From positions 17,487 to 81,486 of the forward strand of contig KQ959448.1 in the NCBI GenBank assembly GCA_001552765.1: a stretch of DNA of 64,000 nucleotides, read 5' to 3'. A program made the position numbers and the translations under genes. Source of the stretch: Bacteroidales bacterium KA00344. GTDB taxonomy: Bacteria; Bacteroidota; Bacteroidia; Bacteroidales; Bacteroidaceae. Positions 25,216 to 34,153 of the stretch are shown here, in pieces. The notes under the pieces were generated by a model that worked only from the letters and a program-made list of their open reading frames with translations, made no database searches and was not told the DNA's origin. The first letter of the stretch is position 1, and each line of letters starts with the position of its first letter.

Positions 25216-26409
25216 TTACAACTTATGTGTCGTGAAGTCATATTTATTGGCAAAACGATAGCGAATCTTATAGTTTAGGTTGTGCCAAACCTGTGTAACC
25301 TCGAAGAACAGGGCTTGTAATACCGAAATGTCTTCCCCGAAATCCTTCAATGCCCTGTGACAGAGCACTCCTCTGAAGACGAGAGCCGTGAGCAAGGCGG
25401 CGATGGATGCGCCAAGCAAAATCCAGTTTGGTGTTATTGCGGCATAGGCTATGGTAGCAATACAGACCAGATAATTAATGTGTAGTGTCAGTTGGTCTAT
25501 ATTGTAAAGCCAACGGTGTGGGGTACTACGTTGTAGAAATTTTCTGGATTCTAAATAGAATAAATGCCTATTGAGCCAAGTCTTGTCGGAAGGAGTGTCT
25601 TCTATGAGCCACGATTCATCAGAGATCTCCAATGCTGTGGAGTCTGCTTTTGCATATTTATTAACGAGAAAGTCGTATTCTCCACGTGTTAGGTGAAGAT
25701 TGCCGAGGAAGCCTGCGTTTTCGAGAAATTCGCTTTTTCGTAGTAACAGGTTATAGCTGGTATTGCGATAGGCATGTCCTTTGCTGACTTCGCGCATGAG
25801 ATAAAAAGCGTTGTGAAGTCGTTCGAAGCGACGGAAAGAAGAGGTGGAGTTTTCATAATTACCATAACCTATGACAAGATTATTGCCGTTGTTGCAATGG
25901 CGGGCCATCATGCTGAGCCATTGGTCGGAAGAGGGATGACAAGATGCTTCAGTGACCATTACCCAATCGTATTTGGCCGCTTTGATGCCTAAGGTTATGG
26001 CAAGTTTCTTTCTGCTGACATATCTCGAAGATTTTGGAATATGGGTAACATATACCTCAGCATGGGATTCCGCCATGTTAATGCGGCTAAGAGTGCGGCT
26101 GATGATTTCTTCTGCATCATGATCTTTCTGTTCGGTTACGATAATAACCTGATAACCTGATGGATAGTCTTGCCGTAGATAAAGAGGAAGATTTTTCTCC
26201 AATTTATTGGCATTGTCGTAGGGGGTGAGAATCAACGAGATGGGGGGCAAGACGGTGGAGTTTTCGAGATCAGCATCGTCGTGTTGTTGTTTTTTTCTAA
26301 ATCTGAAAAAGGGATTGAGCATTGGTGAGAGGATGCCCAACAGGATAAGCACTAAGCTTACGATGAGGGTTGTATTGTCGAATGAAAGTGCATTCATATT
26401 TGATGTCAT
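25216..26409 (-). CDS. GT2-like membrane glycosyltransferase with degenerate metal motif
   Basis: A 397-residue protein with an N-terminal membrane helix (about 11-34), a GT2-like domain (PPISLILTPYDNANKLEKNL, YQVIIVTEQKDHDAE, LAITLGIKAAKYDWV) and two C-terminal helices (about 310-352). This layout resembles cellulose synthase/hyaluronan-type GT2 proteins. Where the family usually reads DADC, this protein has VTEASCHPSSDQWL (about residues 151-164), so the metal-binding aspartates are missing. Activity is therefore uncertain. Its ATG overlaps the lysA stop as ATGA, which ties it to the lysine genes, though no functional link is known. Confidence 0.8.
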   Translation of the reverse strand: MTSNMNALSFDNTTLIVSLVLILLGILSPMLNPFFRFRKKQQHDDADLENSTVLPPISLILTPYDNANKLEKNLPLYLRQDYPSGYQVIIVTEQKDHDAEEIISRTLSRINMAESHAEVYVTHIPKSSRYVSRKKLAITLGIKAAKYDWVMVTEASCHPSSDQWLSMMARHCNNGNNLVIGYGNYENSTSSFRRFERLHNAFYLMREVSKGHAYRNTSYNLLLRKSEFLENAGFLGNLHLTRGEYDFLVNKYAKADSTALEISDESWLIEDTPSDKTWLNRHLFYLESRKFLQRSTPHRWLYNIDQLTLHINYLVCIATIAYAAITPNWILLGASIAALLTALVFRGVLCHRALKDFGEDISVLQALFFEVTQVWHNLNYKIRYRFANKYDFTTHKL

Positions 26410-27575
26410 TCACATTTTTGCAGTTCCTCCGAAGTGTAACCTATGGGAAGTTTTCTGCAATTATATTGGCTGGCCATTACTTCTCCATAAGCTCCGGCAG
26501 AGCGTATGGCCACCAAATCGCCCCTATGGAGTTTATTGATATGAATTTCTTTACCAAAAACGTCACTGGATTCACAAATCGGACCTACCACATCGTAAAC
26601 CTCCTCCGGTGCGTTGTTGCAGATGTTTTCAATTTTGTGGCGGGCTTGATAAAGCGCCGGCCTTATCAAATCGGTCATACCTGCGTCAAGGATAGCAAAC
26701 TGTTTATACATTCCTTGCTTAATGTAGAGCGTTCGGGAGATGAGTGTTCCCATTTGCGCTACGACCGCTCTGCCCAATTCAAAATGTACGCGTTGTCCTT
26801 TGCAAAGTTTGAGATTTCTGTTGTAGGTCGCAAAATATGCTTTAAAATCGGGTAGGGGATTTTCGTTTGGAGATTCATAATCAACGCCCAATCCACCTCC
26901 TACATTTAGCTCTTGTATCTTGATGCCCCGACTTTCAAGCGTGTCTTGCAAATCGTTTATACGATAGCATAACTGCTCGTAGTCGTTCATGTTAAGTATT
27001 TGACTGCCAATGTGAAAGTGCAATCCAATGAAGTTGATGTTGCTCATGGTGTTTGCCTTTGCAATAGCATCTTCCATCTCCGACATGGCTATGCCGAATT
27101 TGTTTTCGGCCAGGCCTGTGGTGATATTGGCATGGGTATGAGCGTTAATATCCGGATTGATTCGGAAGCATACGTTAGCCGTAACATTTCGGGCTTGGGC
27201 CAACGTGTTGATCACCTCCAATTCCGCAACACTTTCGACATTAAAACAGAATATTCCTGCCGTGAGAGCAAGGTTTATTTCCCAATCGCTTTTGCCAACG
27301 CCGGCGTAAACAATTTTGTTTGGCGAGAAGCCCGCGTCAAGACAAGCCTGAATTTCGCCCCCGCTGACACAGTCGGCGCCAAGGCCTGATTTACAAACAA
27401 TACGTAGAATTTTCGGATTTGCATTTGCTTTTACTGCATAATGCACTACGAAATTTTCATACCTTTGACTCTCCTGCTTGATGATGTTGATTGTTTTTTT
27501 CAACAAATCAACATCATAGTAGTAGAACGGCGTTTGTATATCCTGAAACCTGTCGACAGGGAACATTCCTTTCAT
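26406..27575 (-). CDS. lysA: Diaminopimelate decarboxylase
   Basis: A 389-residue PLP enzyme making lysine from meso-diaminopimelate, the last step of lysine synthesis. The PLP lysine is in HYAVKANANPKIL (about residues 43-55). GLGADCVSGGE, ICFNVES-type segments, GLHFHIGSQI, ELNVGGGLGVDYES and the C-terminal CESSDVFGKEIHI and GAYGEVMASQYN motifs all fit LysA. Length is at the short end of the family. It lies 32 nt after lysC and overlaps the next gene by 4 nt. It is one step from peptidoglycan precursor supply, since it consumes diaminopimelate. Confidence 0.97.
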   Translation of the reverse strand: MKGMFPVDRFQDIQTPFYYYDVDLLKKTINIIKQESQRYENFVVHYAVKANANPKILRIVCKSGLGADCVSGGEIQACLDAGFSPNKIVYAGVGKSDWEINLALTAGIFCFNVESVAELEVINTLAQARNVTANVCFRINPDINAHTHANITTGLAENKFGIAMSEMEDAIAKANTMSNINFIGLHFHIGSQILNMNDYEQLCYRINDLQDTLESRGIKIQELNVGGGLGVDYESPNENPLPDFKAYFATYNRNLKLCKGQRVHFELGRAVVAQMGTLISRTLYIKQGMYKQFAILDAGMTDLIRPALYQARHKIENICNNAPEEVYDVVGPICESSDVFGKEIHINKLHRGDLVAIRSAGAYGEVMASQYNCRKLPIGYTSEELQKCE

Positions 27576-27607
27576 GTCGTTTTACGATGTGTTTATGATT
27601 CTTTCAA

Positions 27608-28924
27608 CTAATGAAACAACGTGTCGCTGAGACTCTGCAATGCACGTTTCTTGTCTACTTCCTTGATGAGGAAAGAGATATTGTAGTTGCTTCCTCCGTA
27701 GCTGATCATGCGCACAGGAATGTCTTTCAGAGCATCTGTTGCTAATGTTTCGAAACCGAGATTACTCCAATCAAGGTCGCCAACAACACACACAATGCAC
27801 ATGTTGCTGTCTACGGTAACAGTCCCGTATTTCTTGAGTTCATCAACAATCTGAGTCAAATGAGTGTCTTTATCGATACTCATGGAGACTCCAACCTCTG
27901 AGGTCGTAATCATGTCAATTGGTGTTTGATAGGTTTCGAATATCTCGAATATCTTTCTCAGGAATCCCGTTGCAAGAAGCATTCTGGAAGATTTAATCTT
28001 GATGGCAGTAATGTTGTCTTTGGCAGCGATGGCTTTAATCTTGCCACGAACGAGAACATTGTCGATGATTGTTCCGGGAGCACTGGGGTCTAAGGTGCTT
28101 TTCAGGCGTACAGGAATTCCTGCATATTTGGCAGGCTGCACGCAGGTAGGGTGCAAAATCTTTGCTCCGAAATAGGCAAGCTCTGCAGCCTCTTCAAAAT
28201 TGAGCTGGGGAATGGTGTCGGTGTGTTCTACGATACGGGGGTCATTGTTGTGCATACCGTCTATATCCGTCCAGATCTGAATTTCTTCGGCTGGCAGAGA
28301 CGCACCGATGAGTGAGGCTGTATAGTCTGATCCACCGCGTAATAGATTGTCAATTTCGCCATAAGCGTTGCGGCAAATGAAGCCCTGGGTGATATAAATC
28401 TGATACCCTTCGTTGGCCTTCATAATGCCTTGCAGTTTCTCTTTGATGTATTGCATGTCCGGCTCTGCGTTCTTATCGGTGCGCATGAATTCAAGTGCAT
28501 CCAGCAAAACGGCCTTGATACCGGTTTCCTTGAGATAGTTTACCACCATGTTTGTAGACATAATCTCACCTTGTGCCACAATAGTTTTTTCCTCAAAACT
28601 GGTGAAGATGTCTTTGGTGAAACTACGAAGATAATCGAATTTCTCTGTTAGGAACTCACCAGTCTGTTTTTTATACTCGTCAGTGGAGTAGAGTTCCTCC
28701 ACGTGTTGCTTGTATTTTTTCTCTAGATTATTGATAACCTCGTTAGCTCCCTCCGGGTTTTTCTTATAGAGGTAGTCGCAAATTTCAACAAGTGAGTTGG
28801 TTGTGCCGCTCATGGCCGAGAGCACAATAAATGTAGGTTCTCCAGATTCTGTAATCAGTGAGGCAACACTCTTCATGCGTTCTGGACAACCAACAGAGGT
28901 TCCTCCAAATTTTAGTACCTTCAT
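27608..28924 (-). CDS. lysC: Aspartate kinase (monofunctional)
   Basis: A 438-residue kinase forming aspartyl phosphate, the first step to lysine, threonine and methionine. It starts with the signature KVLKFGGTSVGCPERM. The kinase domain contains FIVLSAMSGTTNSL, a GFICRNAYGEIDNLLRGGSDYTASL segment and ELAYFGAKILHP. Two ACT-type regulatory domains follow (about residues 300-438; MLLATGFLRKIFEIF and DSNMCIVCVVGDL), the usual site of lysine/threonine feedback. No homoserine dehydrogenase domain is attached. It is adjacent to lysA, giving the first and last enzymes of the pathway side by side. Confidence 0.97.
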   Translation of the reverse strand: MKVLKFGGTSVGCPERMKSVASLITESGEPTFIVLSAMSGTTNSLVEICDYLYKKNPEGANEVINNLEKKYKQHVEELYSTDEYKKQTGEFLTEKFDYLRSFTKDIFTSFEEKTIVAQGEIMSTNMVVNYLKETGIKAVLLDALEFMRTDKNAEPDMQYIKEKLQGIMKANEGYQIYITQGFICRNAYGEIDNLLRGGSDYTASLIGASLPAEEIQIWTDIDGMHNNDPRIVEHTDTIPQLNFEEAAELAYFGAKILHPTCVQPAKYAGIPVRLKSTLDPSAPGTIIDNVLVRGKIKAIAAKDNITAIKIKSSRMLLATGFLRKIFEIFETYQTPIDMITTSEVGVSMSIDKDTHLTQIVDELKKYGTVTVDSNMCIVCVVGDLDWSNLGFETLATDALKDIPVRMISYGGSNYNISFLIKEVDKKRALQSLSDTLFH

Positions 28925-28979
28925 TTTATAATGTTTTAAATTTTCTAATTCCTAACTTCAATATCTCGTTTTGCATTAC

Positions 28980-29696
28980 TTAGCTTTCCTCTTCGTCTTC
29001 CGAAAGGTCGAGCTTGTTATATTTTTGGGTCACATCATCTATCTCTCCATCCTTGCATCGATATACAATTCCGGGGAAACGATTGAGCATGGGAATATTG
29101 TGTGTAGACATCACGACGGCGGTGCCTTGTTTTGTTATGTTTCTTAACAGATTGACGATGCTGTTTGCTGTTTCCGGGTCCAGATTTCCGGTGGGCTCGT
29201 CGGCAATCACTATTTTAGGATGATTCAGTAGGGCCCGTGCAATGGCAATACGTTGCTGTTCGCCGCCCGACAATTCATGGGGCATGCTATCTCGCTTTTC
29301 GATCATGCCTACCGCATTCAGCACGTCGTCAATTCTCTGGTTTATTTCGCTTTTATTCTTCCATCCGGTGGCACGCAATACAAACTTCAGATTTTTATAA
29401 ACGCTACGGTCATGGAGCAATTGGAAGTCTTGAAAGATAATACCCATCTCTTTTCTGAGAGCCGGAACTTCTTTCCTCCGCATATTTTTCAAATCCCGCC
29501 CAAGTACTTCAGCCTTGTCAGTTTCATCTTCTTCAATGTCGAGTTCGCTATAAAAAGTCTTCAACAGAGAGCTTTTGCCCGACCCAACTTTGCCGATAAT
29601 GTAGATAAACTCCCCTTCTTCTGCATGGAAATCCACATCCTTAAGCACTAATTTGTCTTGTTGGTATATGTTTACTTTTTGAAAATCAATGAGCAT
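28980..29696 (-). CDS. ftsE: FtsE-like ABC ATPase
   Basis: A 238-residue ABC nucleotide-binding protein with Walker A GKVGSGKSSLL (about residues 36-46), Q-loop IIFQDFQLLHDRSVYKN, signature LSGGEQQRIAIARAL and Walker B KIVIADEPTGNLDP, then the H-loop STHNIPML. The Q-loop and downstream sequence are of the FtsE type, which with FtsX controls peptidoglycan hydrolysis at the division site. No ftsX is adjacent; in Bacteroidetes it is often elsewhere. The C-terminus is acidic and ends DLSEDEEES. It sits between hisIE and lysC in the same direction. LolD/MacB-type ATPases are the alternative. Confidence 0.88.
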   Translation of the reverse strand: MLIDFQKVNIYQQDKLVLKDVDFHAEEGEFIYIIGKVGSGKSSLLKTFYSELDIEEDETDKAEVLGRDLKNMRRKEVPALRKEMGIIFQDFQLLHDRSVYKNLKFVLRATGWKNKSEINQRIDDVLNAVGMIEKRDSMPHELSGGEQQRIAIARALLNHPKIVIADEPTGNLDPETANSIVNLLRNITKQGTAVVMSTHNIPMLNRFPGIVYRCKDGEIDDVTQKYNKLDLSEDEEES

Positions 29697-29739
29697 TTGT
29701 TATATCGTTTATCTATCCGGAGATAGTGTTAGTTTATGT

Positions 29740-30387
29740 TTATTTATTTTTGGCGTTTGCCTTGGCAGCACGTCGCGCCTTGTCCCAGTTCGGGTTGTGG
29801 CGTTTGACCAATTCCAATGCGAGGTCTTCGATGCGCAATCCTTTATCGGTGAGCAAAACAATCAGATGATAAATCAAGTCTGAAGCTTCATAAACGAGAT
29901 TGTCTGCATTGCCATTGGTAGCTTCGATGACGGTTTCTACAGCTTCTTCGCCCAACTTCTGTGCTATTTTGTTTATGCCTTTCTTGAATAGGGAGGAGGT
30001 GTAGCTGTCTTCCGGCATTTCCTCATGGCGTTTGTTGATGAAATCTTGAAGTTCCGTAAGAAACAGTATTGGGTTCAATTTATTAACTTCTCCCCAACAG
30101 GTGTCAGTACCTTTATGGCAGGTTGGGCCTTGCGGGTGCACCCTTACGAGCAGTGTGTCGTTGTCGCAGTCGTTTTTGATGCTGACCAGTTTCAAATAGT
30201 TCCCGGAGGTTTCTCCTTTGGTCCACAGACAATTGCGGCTGCGGCTCCAGAAGGTCACCTTTTTGGTCTCTATTGTTTTTCGGTAAGCTTCTTCGTTCAT
30301 GAATCCTAACATCAGCACGTTCTTGGTGACATCGTCTTGAATGATTGCCGGAACAAGTCCATTCTGTTTCTTAAAGTCTATGTTCAT
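29740..30387 (-). CDS. hisIE: Bifunctional PRA-CH / PRA-PH histidine enzyme
   Basis: A 215-residue fusion catalysing steps 2 and 3 of histidine synthesis. The N-terminal phosphoribosyl-AMP cyclohydrolase (to about residue 105) has MLGFMNEEAYRKT, TFWSRSRNCLWTKGETSGN, DCDNDTLLV and the zinc cysteines in GPTCHKGTDTC. The C-terminal phosphoribosyl-ATP pyrophosphohydrolase (about 110-205) has SYTSSLFKKGINKIAQKLGEEAVE and the ASDLIYHLIVLL helix. It ends KARRAAKANAKNK. It lies 76 nt after hisF. Confidence 0.97.
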   Translation of the reverse strand: MNIDFKKQNGLVPAIIQDDVTKNVLMLGFMNEEAYRKTIETKKVTFWSRSRNCLWTKGETSGNYLKLVSIKNDCDNDTLLVRVHPQGPTCHKGTDTCWGEVNKLNPILFLTELQDFINKRHEEMPEDSYTSSLFKKGINKIAQKLGEEAVETVIEATNGNADNLVYEASDLIYHLIVLLTDKGLRIEDLALELVKRHNPNWDKARRAAKANAKNK

Positions 30388-30463
30388 GCTTCTTCTTCCT
30401 TTTTATATATTCCCCAACCAATTTTGCCATTAGCAAACTGCTTTATGGAAAAGGCTATGGATA

Positions 30464-31231
30464 TTATAACCTAACGTTGATGCCTTCATTTCTCAGGTAT
30501 GCTTTGAGTTCGGGTATCTTGATTTCACCAAAATGAAACACACTTGCAGCCAAAGCCGCATCTGCCTTTCCTTTCAAAAAGGCATCTTTGAAATGCTCTT
30601 TTTTTCCGGCCCCGCCACTGGCGATGATGGGCACAGGCACAGTCTCGGCGAGTTCGGCCAATGCTTCGTTGGCAAATCCTTGTTTAACGCCATCGTGATC
30701 CATGCTGGTGAAGAGTATTTCTCCTGCCCCGCGATCAGCCACTTCTTTTGCCCAGTCGAACAATGAAAGTTCCACGCGTTCGCGTCCCCCTTTGATATAA
30801 CAGTACCATCCATCCTCATCAAGGCGCGCATCAATGGCGCAGACGCATACTTGGGAGCCGTATTTCTTAGAAATTTGGTTAATTAATCCCGGGTTTTTGA
30901 TAGCAGCGGAGTTGATGCTTACCTTATCAGCACCGGCATATAACAACCGCTCCACATCTTCCATTGTGCTGATGCCTCCGCCAACAGTAAATGGAATGTT
31001 GATCTCGCGTGCCACACGCGACACCATATTCGTAAAGGTTTTCCGTTCTTCGTAGCTGGCGGCAATGTCCAAAAACACGAGTTCATCGGCCCCGGCTTCA
31101 CTATAGGCCTTGCCCAATGCTATGGGATCGCCGGCCTTTCGTAGATGTACAAAGTTCGTACCTTTCACGGTCTCATCGTTTTTCACGTCGAGACACGGAA
31201 TGATTCGCTTGGCTAATCCATTGAAACTCAT
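30464..31231 (-). CDS. hisF: Imidazole glycerol phosphate synthase cyclase subunit
   Basis: A 255-residue TIM barrel that, with HisH, makes imidazole glycerol phosphate and AICAR. It has [16 protein letters not shown] at the start with the catalytic Asp, [43 protein letters not shown] (the second catalytic Asp), [16 protein letters not shown] and [13 protein letters not shown]. Its start overlaps the hisA stop by 4 nt (ATGA). The gene order hisH-hisA-hisF-hisIE is standard. Confidence 0.98.
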   Translation of the reverse strand: MSFNGLAKRIIPCLDVKNDETVKGTNFVHLRKAGDPIALGKAYSEAGADELVFLDIAASYEERKTFTNMVSRVAREINIPFTVGGGISTMEDVERLLYAGADKVSINSAAIKNPGLINQISKKYGSQVCVCAIDARLDEDGWYCYIKGGRERVELSLFDWAKEVADRGAGEILFTSMDHDGVKQGFANEALAELAETVPVPIIASGGAGKKEHFKDAFLKGKADAALAASVFHFGEIKIPELKAYLRNEGINVRL

Positions 31232-31944
31232 ATTCCCAATCCCCTTAAATTAATCTTTCCTTCGTACCATGCTTTGCCAAACACGGTAGCAGGAATACCT
31301 GCACGGTCGAGGGCGATGATGTCACTGTTGCTGCCTATGCCGCCACTGGCGATGAGGTGCAACTGTGGATAGCGAGCCATTACCTGTTTGTACATGTCGA
31401 TGGCAGGACCTTGCATCGTGCCGTCTTTGGATATTTCCGTACACAACACGTTCGTTACGCCGGCATCCGTGTATTTTGCGAGGAAAGAAAGCAGGTCTTC
31501 CGACGAATCTTCTTTCCATCCATTGATGCTTATCTTTCCATTTCTGACATCTGCTCCCAGTATCATTCGCTCGGCACCAAAACGCTCCAGCCACGATAAG
31601 AACAGTTCCGGGTCGGTCACGGCGATGCTTCCTGCCGTGACCATTGCGGCTCCGGCATCGAATGCGATTTCTATGTCTTCATCACTTTTGATACCCCCTC
31701 CAAAGTCTACGATGAGGTTTGTGTTTGCGGTTATTGCTTTCAACACCGTGTCATTGACGATATGTTTTGATTTTGCACCGTCAAGATCAACCACATGCAG
31801 ACGTTTGAATCCCAATTGCTCAAATTCCTTTGCTTGAGCAACAGGGTCTTCGTTGTACACCGTCTTCCGGTCATAGTCGCCTTTGGTCAGGCGTACGCAT
31901 TTACCGTCGATGATATCTATGGCTGGTATCAGTTCTATATTCAT
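31228..31944 (-). CDS. hisA: ProFAR isomerase HisA
   Basis: A 238-residue TIM barrel converting ProFAR to PRFAR. It starts with [21 protein letters not shown], which includes the catalytic Asp, followed by [61 protein letters not shown] with the second Asp, and [13 protein letters not shown]. Length is normal. It is 9 nt after hisH and overlaps hisF by 4 nt, so it is a middle gene in a tightly packed operon. Confidence 0.98.
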   Translation of the reverse strand: MNIELIPAIDIIDGKCVRLTKGDYDRKTVYNEDPVAQAKEFEQLGFKRLHVVDLDGAKSKHIVNDTVLKAITANTNLIVDFGGGIKSDEDIEIAFDAGAAMVTAGSIAVTDPELFLSWLERFGAERMILGADVRNGKISINGWKEDSSEDLLSFLAKYTDAGVTNVLCTEISKDGTMQGPAIDMYKQVMARYPQLHLIASGGIGSNSDIIALDRAGIPATVFGKAWYEGKINLRGLGI

Positions 31945-31953
31945 GGATACTTC

Positions 31954-32547
31954 TTATTCCATTTCAAGGAAATTAGCTAATATTCGCTCACCCACATCCC
32001 CGCTTTTCTCCGGGTGGAATTGTGTGGCCCAGAAATTGTCTTTGTGCAGGGCAGCTGAGTAGGGCAGTATGTAATTTGCCTCGGCGATTGTGAAATCACA
32101 CGTCGGTACATAAAAGCTGTGTACAAAATACACGTAGCTTTCCTTCCCAATGCCATCAAACAAGGTGGTTTCTGCATTACGCAGAACATTCCATCCCATT
32201 GCCGGCACTTTTTCTTCATGACTTTTCGGTCGAAACTGCTTCACGTTTACGGGAAATATCCCGATGCAATCCACATCACCTTCTTCAGAGTGCCGGCACA
32301 GGAGTTGCTGTCCAACGCAAATGCCTAATACCGGTTGTCGCAGGTCACGAATCAGTTTGTCAAGATGACGTTCGTGGAGATATGCCATTGTAGTTTTGGC
32401 ATTTCCCTGTCCGGGAAACAACACATGATCGGCTTTTTGCAGCTTTTCGGCATCGTCGGTAACCTCCGGTTCCACCCCCAACCGTCTTAAGGCGTTGATC
32501 ACTGAGAAGATGTTGCCGGCGTTATATTTGACGATTGCTACATCCAT
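31954..32547 (-). CDS. hisH: Imidazole glycerol phosphate synthase glutaminase subunit
   Basis: A 197-residue class I glutamine amidotransferase supplying ammonia to HisF. The Cys nucleophile is in PVLGICVGQQLLC (about residues 73-85), the oxyanion region is VLFPGQGN, and the C-terminal FWATQFHPEKSGDVG carries the catalytic His and Glu. The family commonly reads GICLGMQ, so GICVGQQ is a mild variant. It lies 5 nt after purU and 9 nt before hisA. Confidence 0.97.
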   Translation of the reverse strand: MDVAIVKYNAGNIFSVINALRRLGVEPEVTDDAEKLQKADHVLFPGQGNAKTTMAYLHERHLDKLIRDLRQPVLGICVGQQLLCRHSEEGDVDCIGIFPVNVKQFRPKSHEEKVPAMGWNVLRNAETTLFDGIGKESYVYFVHSFYVPTCDFTIAEANYILPYSAALHKDNFWATQFHPEKSGDVGERILANFLEME

Positions 32548-32552
32548 ATTTC

Positions 32553-33416
32553 CTAACTAAAGATGATAGTCTTGTTGTTGTATGTCAGAATCTTGCGCTG
32601 AATGTGCTTTGTGACAGCACGCGACAAGACGATCTTTTCCAGGTCTTTCCCCTTGAGCATCAAGGATTCCGGAGTGTCTTTGTGCGACACCCGCATCACA
32701 TCTTGTTCTATGATGGGGCCGGCATCAAGTTCCGCCGTCACATAATGACTGGTTGCCCCTATAATCTTTACACCCCGTTCCCACGCCTGATGATAAGGCC
32801 TGGCCCCCACGAAGGCGGGTAGGAATGAGTGGTGTATGTTGATGATGTGGTGCGGATACTTTTCAATCATGTTGTCGCTGATAATTTGCATATATCGCGC
32901 CAGCACGATGAAAGTCACCTTTTCCTTTTCCAGCAATTCCATTTCAGCGGCTTCTACTTCCGCTTTGTTGCTGTGGTCTTTCTTTATGGACCATACATAA
33001 TAAGGTATGTCAAATTGATCGGCAACGTATCTGAGATTTTCATGATTGCTAATGATACACGGTATTTCCACATCCCACTCTCCTGCTTTGTAACGGGCCA
33101 GCAAATCGTAGAGACAATGGCTCATCTTGCTTACGAAGATGGCCATTCGTGGCTTTTCCTCATTAAAAAAAAGACTGAACGTCATTTTGTAACGTTGCGC
33201 GTATAGAGTCTTGATATAGTCTTCTATCTTGTCTTTGGGTATCATGAATTTCTCGAACTCCCATTCCAATCTCATAAAGAACATGCCATCTTCCCGGTCA
33301 ACATATTGATCGAGATATACGATGTTACCCTTGTTGTCGGTAATGAATTTGGTGATTTCGGAAATAATTCCCGGCTTATCTTGACAGTGTAAAAGCAATA
33401 CAGCTGTTGGCTTCAT
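32553..33416 (-). CDS. purU: Formyltetrahydrofolate deformylase
   Basis: A 287-residue enzyme releasing formate from 10-formyl-THF. The N-terminal ACT domain (about residues 1-85) starts AVLLLHCQDKPGIISEITKFI. The formyltransferase-fold domain has RMAIFVSKMSHCLYDLL, IPCIISNHENLR, PHHIINIHHSFLPAFVGARPY (catalytic region) and GATSHYVTAELDAGPIIEQD. It is the first gene of the long run. Its place ahead of hisH may reflect the folate/purine link of histidine synthesis, where AICAR is re-formylated; this is inference. Confidence 0.95.
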   Translation of the reverse strand: MKPTAVLLLHCQDKPGIISEITKFITDNKGNIVYLDQYVDREDGMFFMRLEWEFEKFMIPKDKIEDYIKTLYAQRYKMTFSLFFNEEKPRMAIFVSKMSHCLYDLLARYKAGEWDVEIPCIISNHENLRYVADQFDIPYYVWSIKKDHSNKAEVEAAEMELLEKEKVTFIVLARYMQIISDNMIEKYPHHIINIHHSFLPAFVGARPYHQAWERGVKIIGATSHYVTAELDAGPIIEQDVMRVSHKDTPESLMLKGKDLEKIVLSRAVTKHIQRKILTYNNKTIIFS

Positions 33417-33439
33417 TTGAAAACATTTTATTAATAGTG

Positions 33440-33469
33440 CAAATTTACATAATTTCTTTTAGAATCAAT
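33440..33469 (-). promoter_or_regulatory. Promoter before purU
   Basis: On the minus strand: ATTG (33469-33466), 18 nt, TAAATTTG (33447-33440). The -7 box is perfect, but the -33 element and spacing are slightly off. It would drive the ten-gene purU to 24050 run. Confidence 0.5.
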
Positions 33470-33623
33470 AGATAATGAAAGAAAAATGCACTGTTTTTCT
33501 CCAATTTGTAAAGGGCATCGGTGTTTTACTGTGCCAAAGTATATGATCAAGTCAATCCCCTCAAGCCTCCTGTACGCTCAATGTGATGTGCAGATATCTG
33601 CCAAAAGGCGCGGTTAAGTATAT

Positions 33624-34145
33624 TTACTCCTCTTTCTGGATATTGAAAATAATAGAAGTAGCACCAATGGTAAACAGAGTTCCGTCATAGATTACCCTTC
33701 GTTCACGGTCTTCGAGAATTTCAGTGTTTACGAATGTTCCGGTATTGCTCGGTCCGTCTCGCAGAATGTATTTGGTATTCCCTTTTTTATCCCGGCTGGC
33801 ATTGATGACACAGTGTGTGGGGTCGATGCTTGGGTCATCGGTCATGATGGGGCAGTCGATGTTCGAACCATTCATAAACCTGCCTATCACATTGTCGCCT
33901 ATAAAGATGGGAATAACCTGTTTATAATGAAATACATTCTCTATAACATGAAGATAGCCACATATTTCCCGTTCCGATTCCTCACTTTCCTGCTTGGGCT
34001 GCTTATTTTTTGAGTTTCCTGCCAGCCGTATCGAAAATTTCTTGTTACAGTTCGGACATGTGAAAGCCAAAATCTGACCCGGCGAATAACTCGTTTCGTC
34101 AAATGTAATATAATTGCTGCATTTGGGACAACGTAGTCTTTTCAT
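33624..34145 (-). CDS. Zinc-finger and FHA-domain protein
   Basis: A 173-residue cytoplasmic protein. It starts with a CxxC...CxxC zinc finger (C5, C8 and FTCPNCNKKF at about 29-38) of the MJ0042-like kind. The C-terminal part (about 75-170) is an FHA domain: VIGRFMNGSNIDCPI, DPSIDPTHCVINASR and ILRDGPSNTGTFVNTE. FHA domains bind phosphothreonine, although the usual Ser of the binding loop is here within SNIDC and SIDPTH. It is 8 nt downstream of the HU–SPOR gene, so the two are probably co-expressed. No kinase gene is adjacent, and the phosphorylated partner is unknown. Confidence 0.85.
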   Translation of the reverse strand: MKRLRCPKCSNYITFDETSYSPGQILAFTCPNCNKKFSIRLAGNSKNKQPKQESEESEREICGYLHVIENVFHYKQVIPIFIGDNVIGRFMNGSNIDCPIMTDDPSIDPTHCVINASRDKKGNTKYILRDGPSNTGTFVNTEILEDRERRVIYDGTLFTIGATSIIFNIQKEE

Positions 34146-34153
34146 TTATATCA

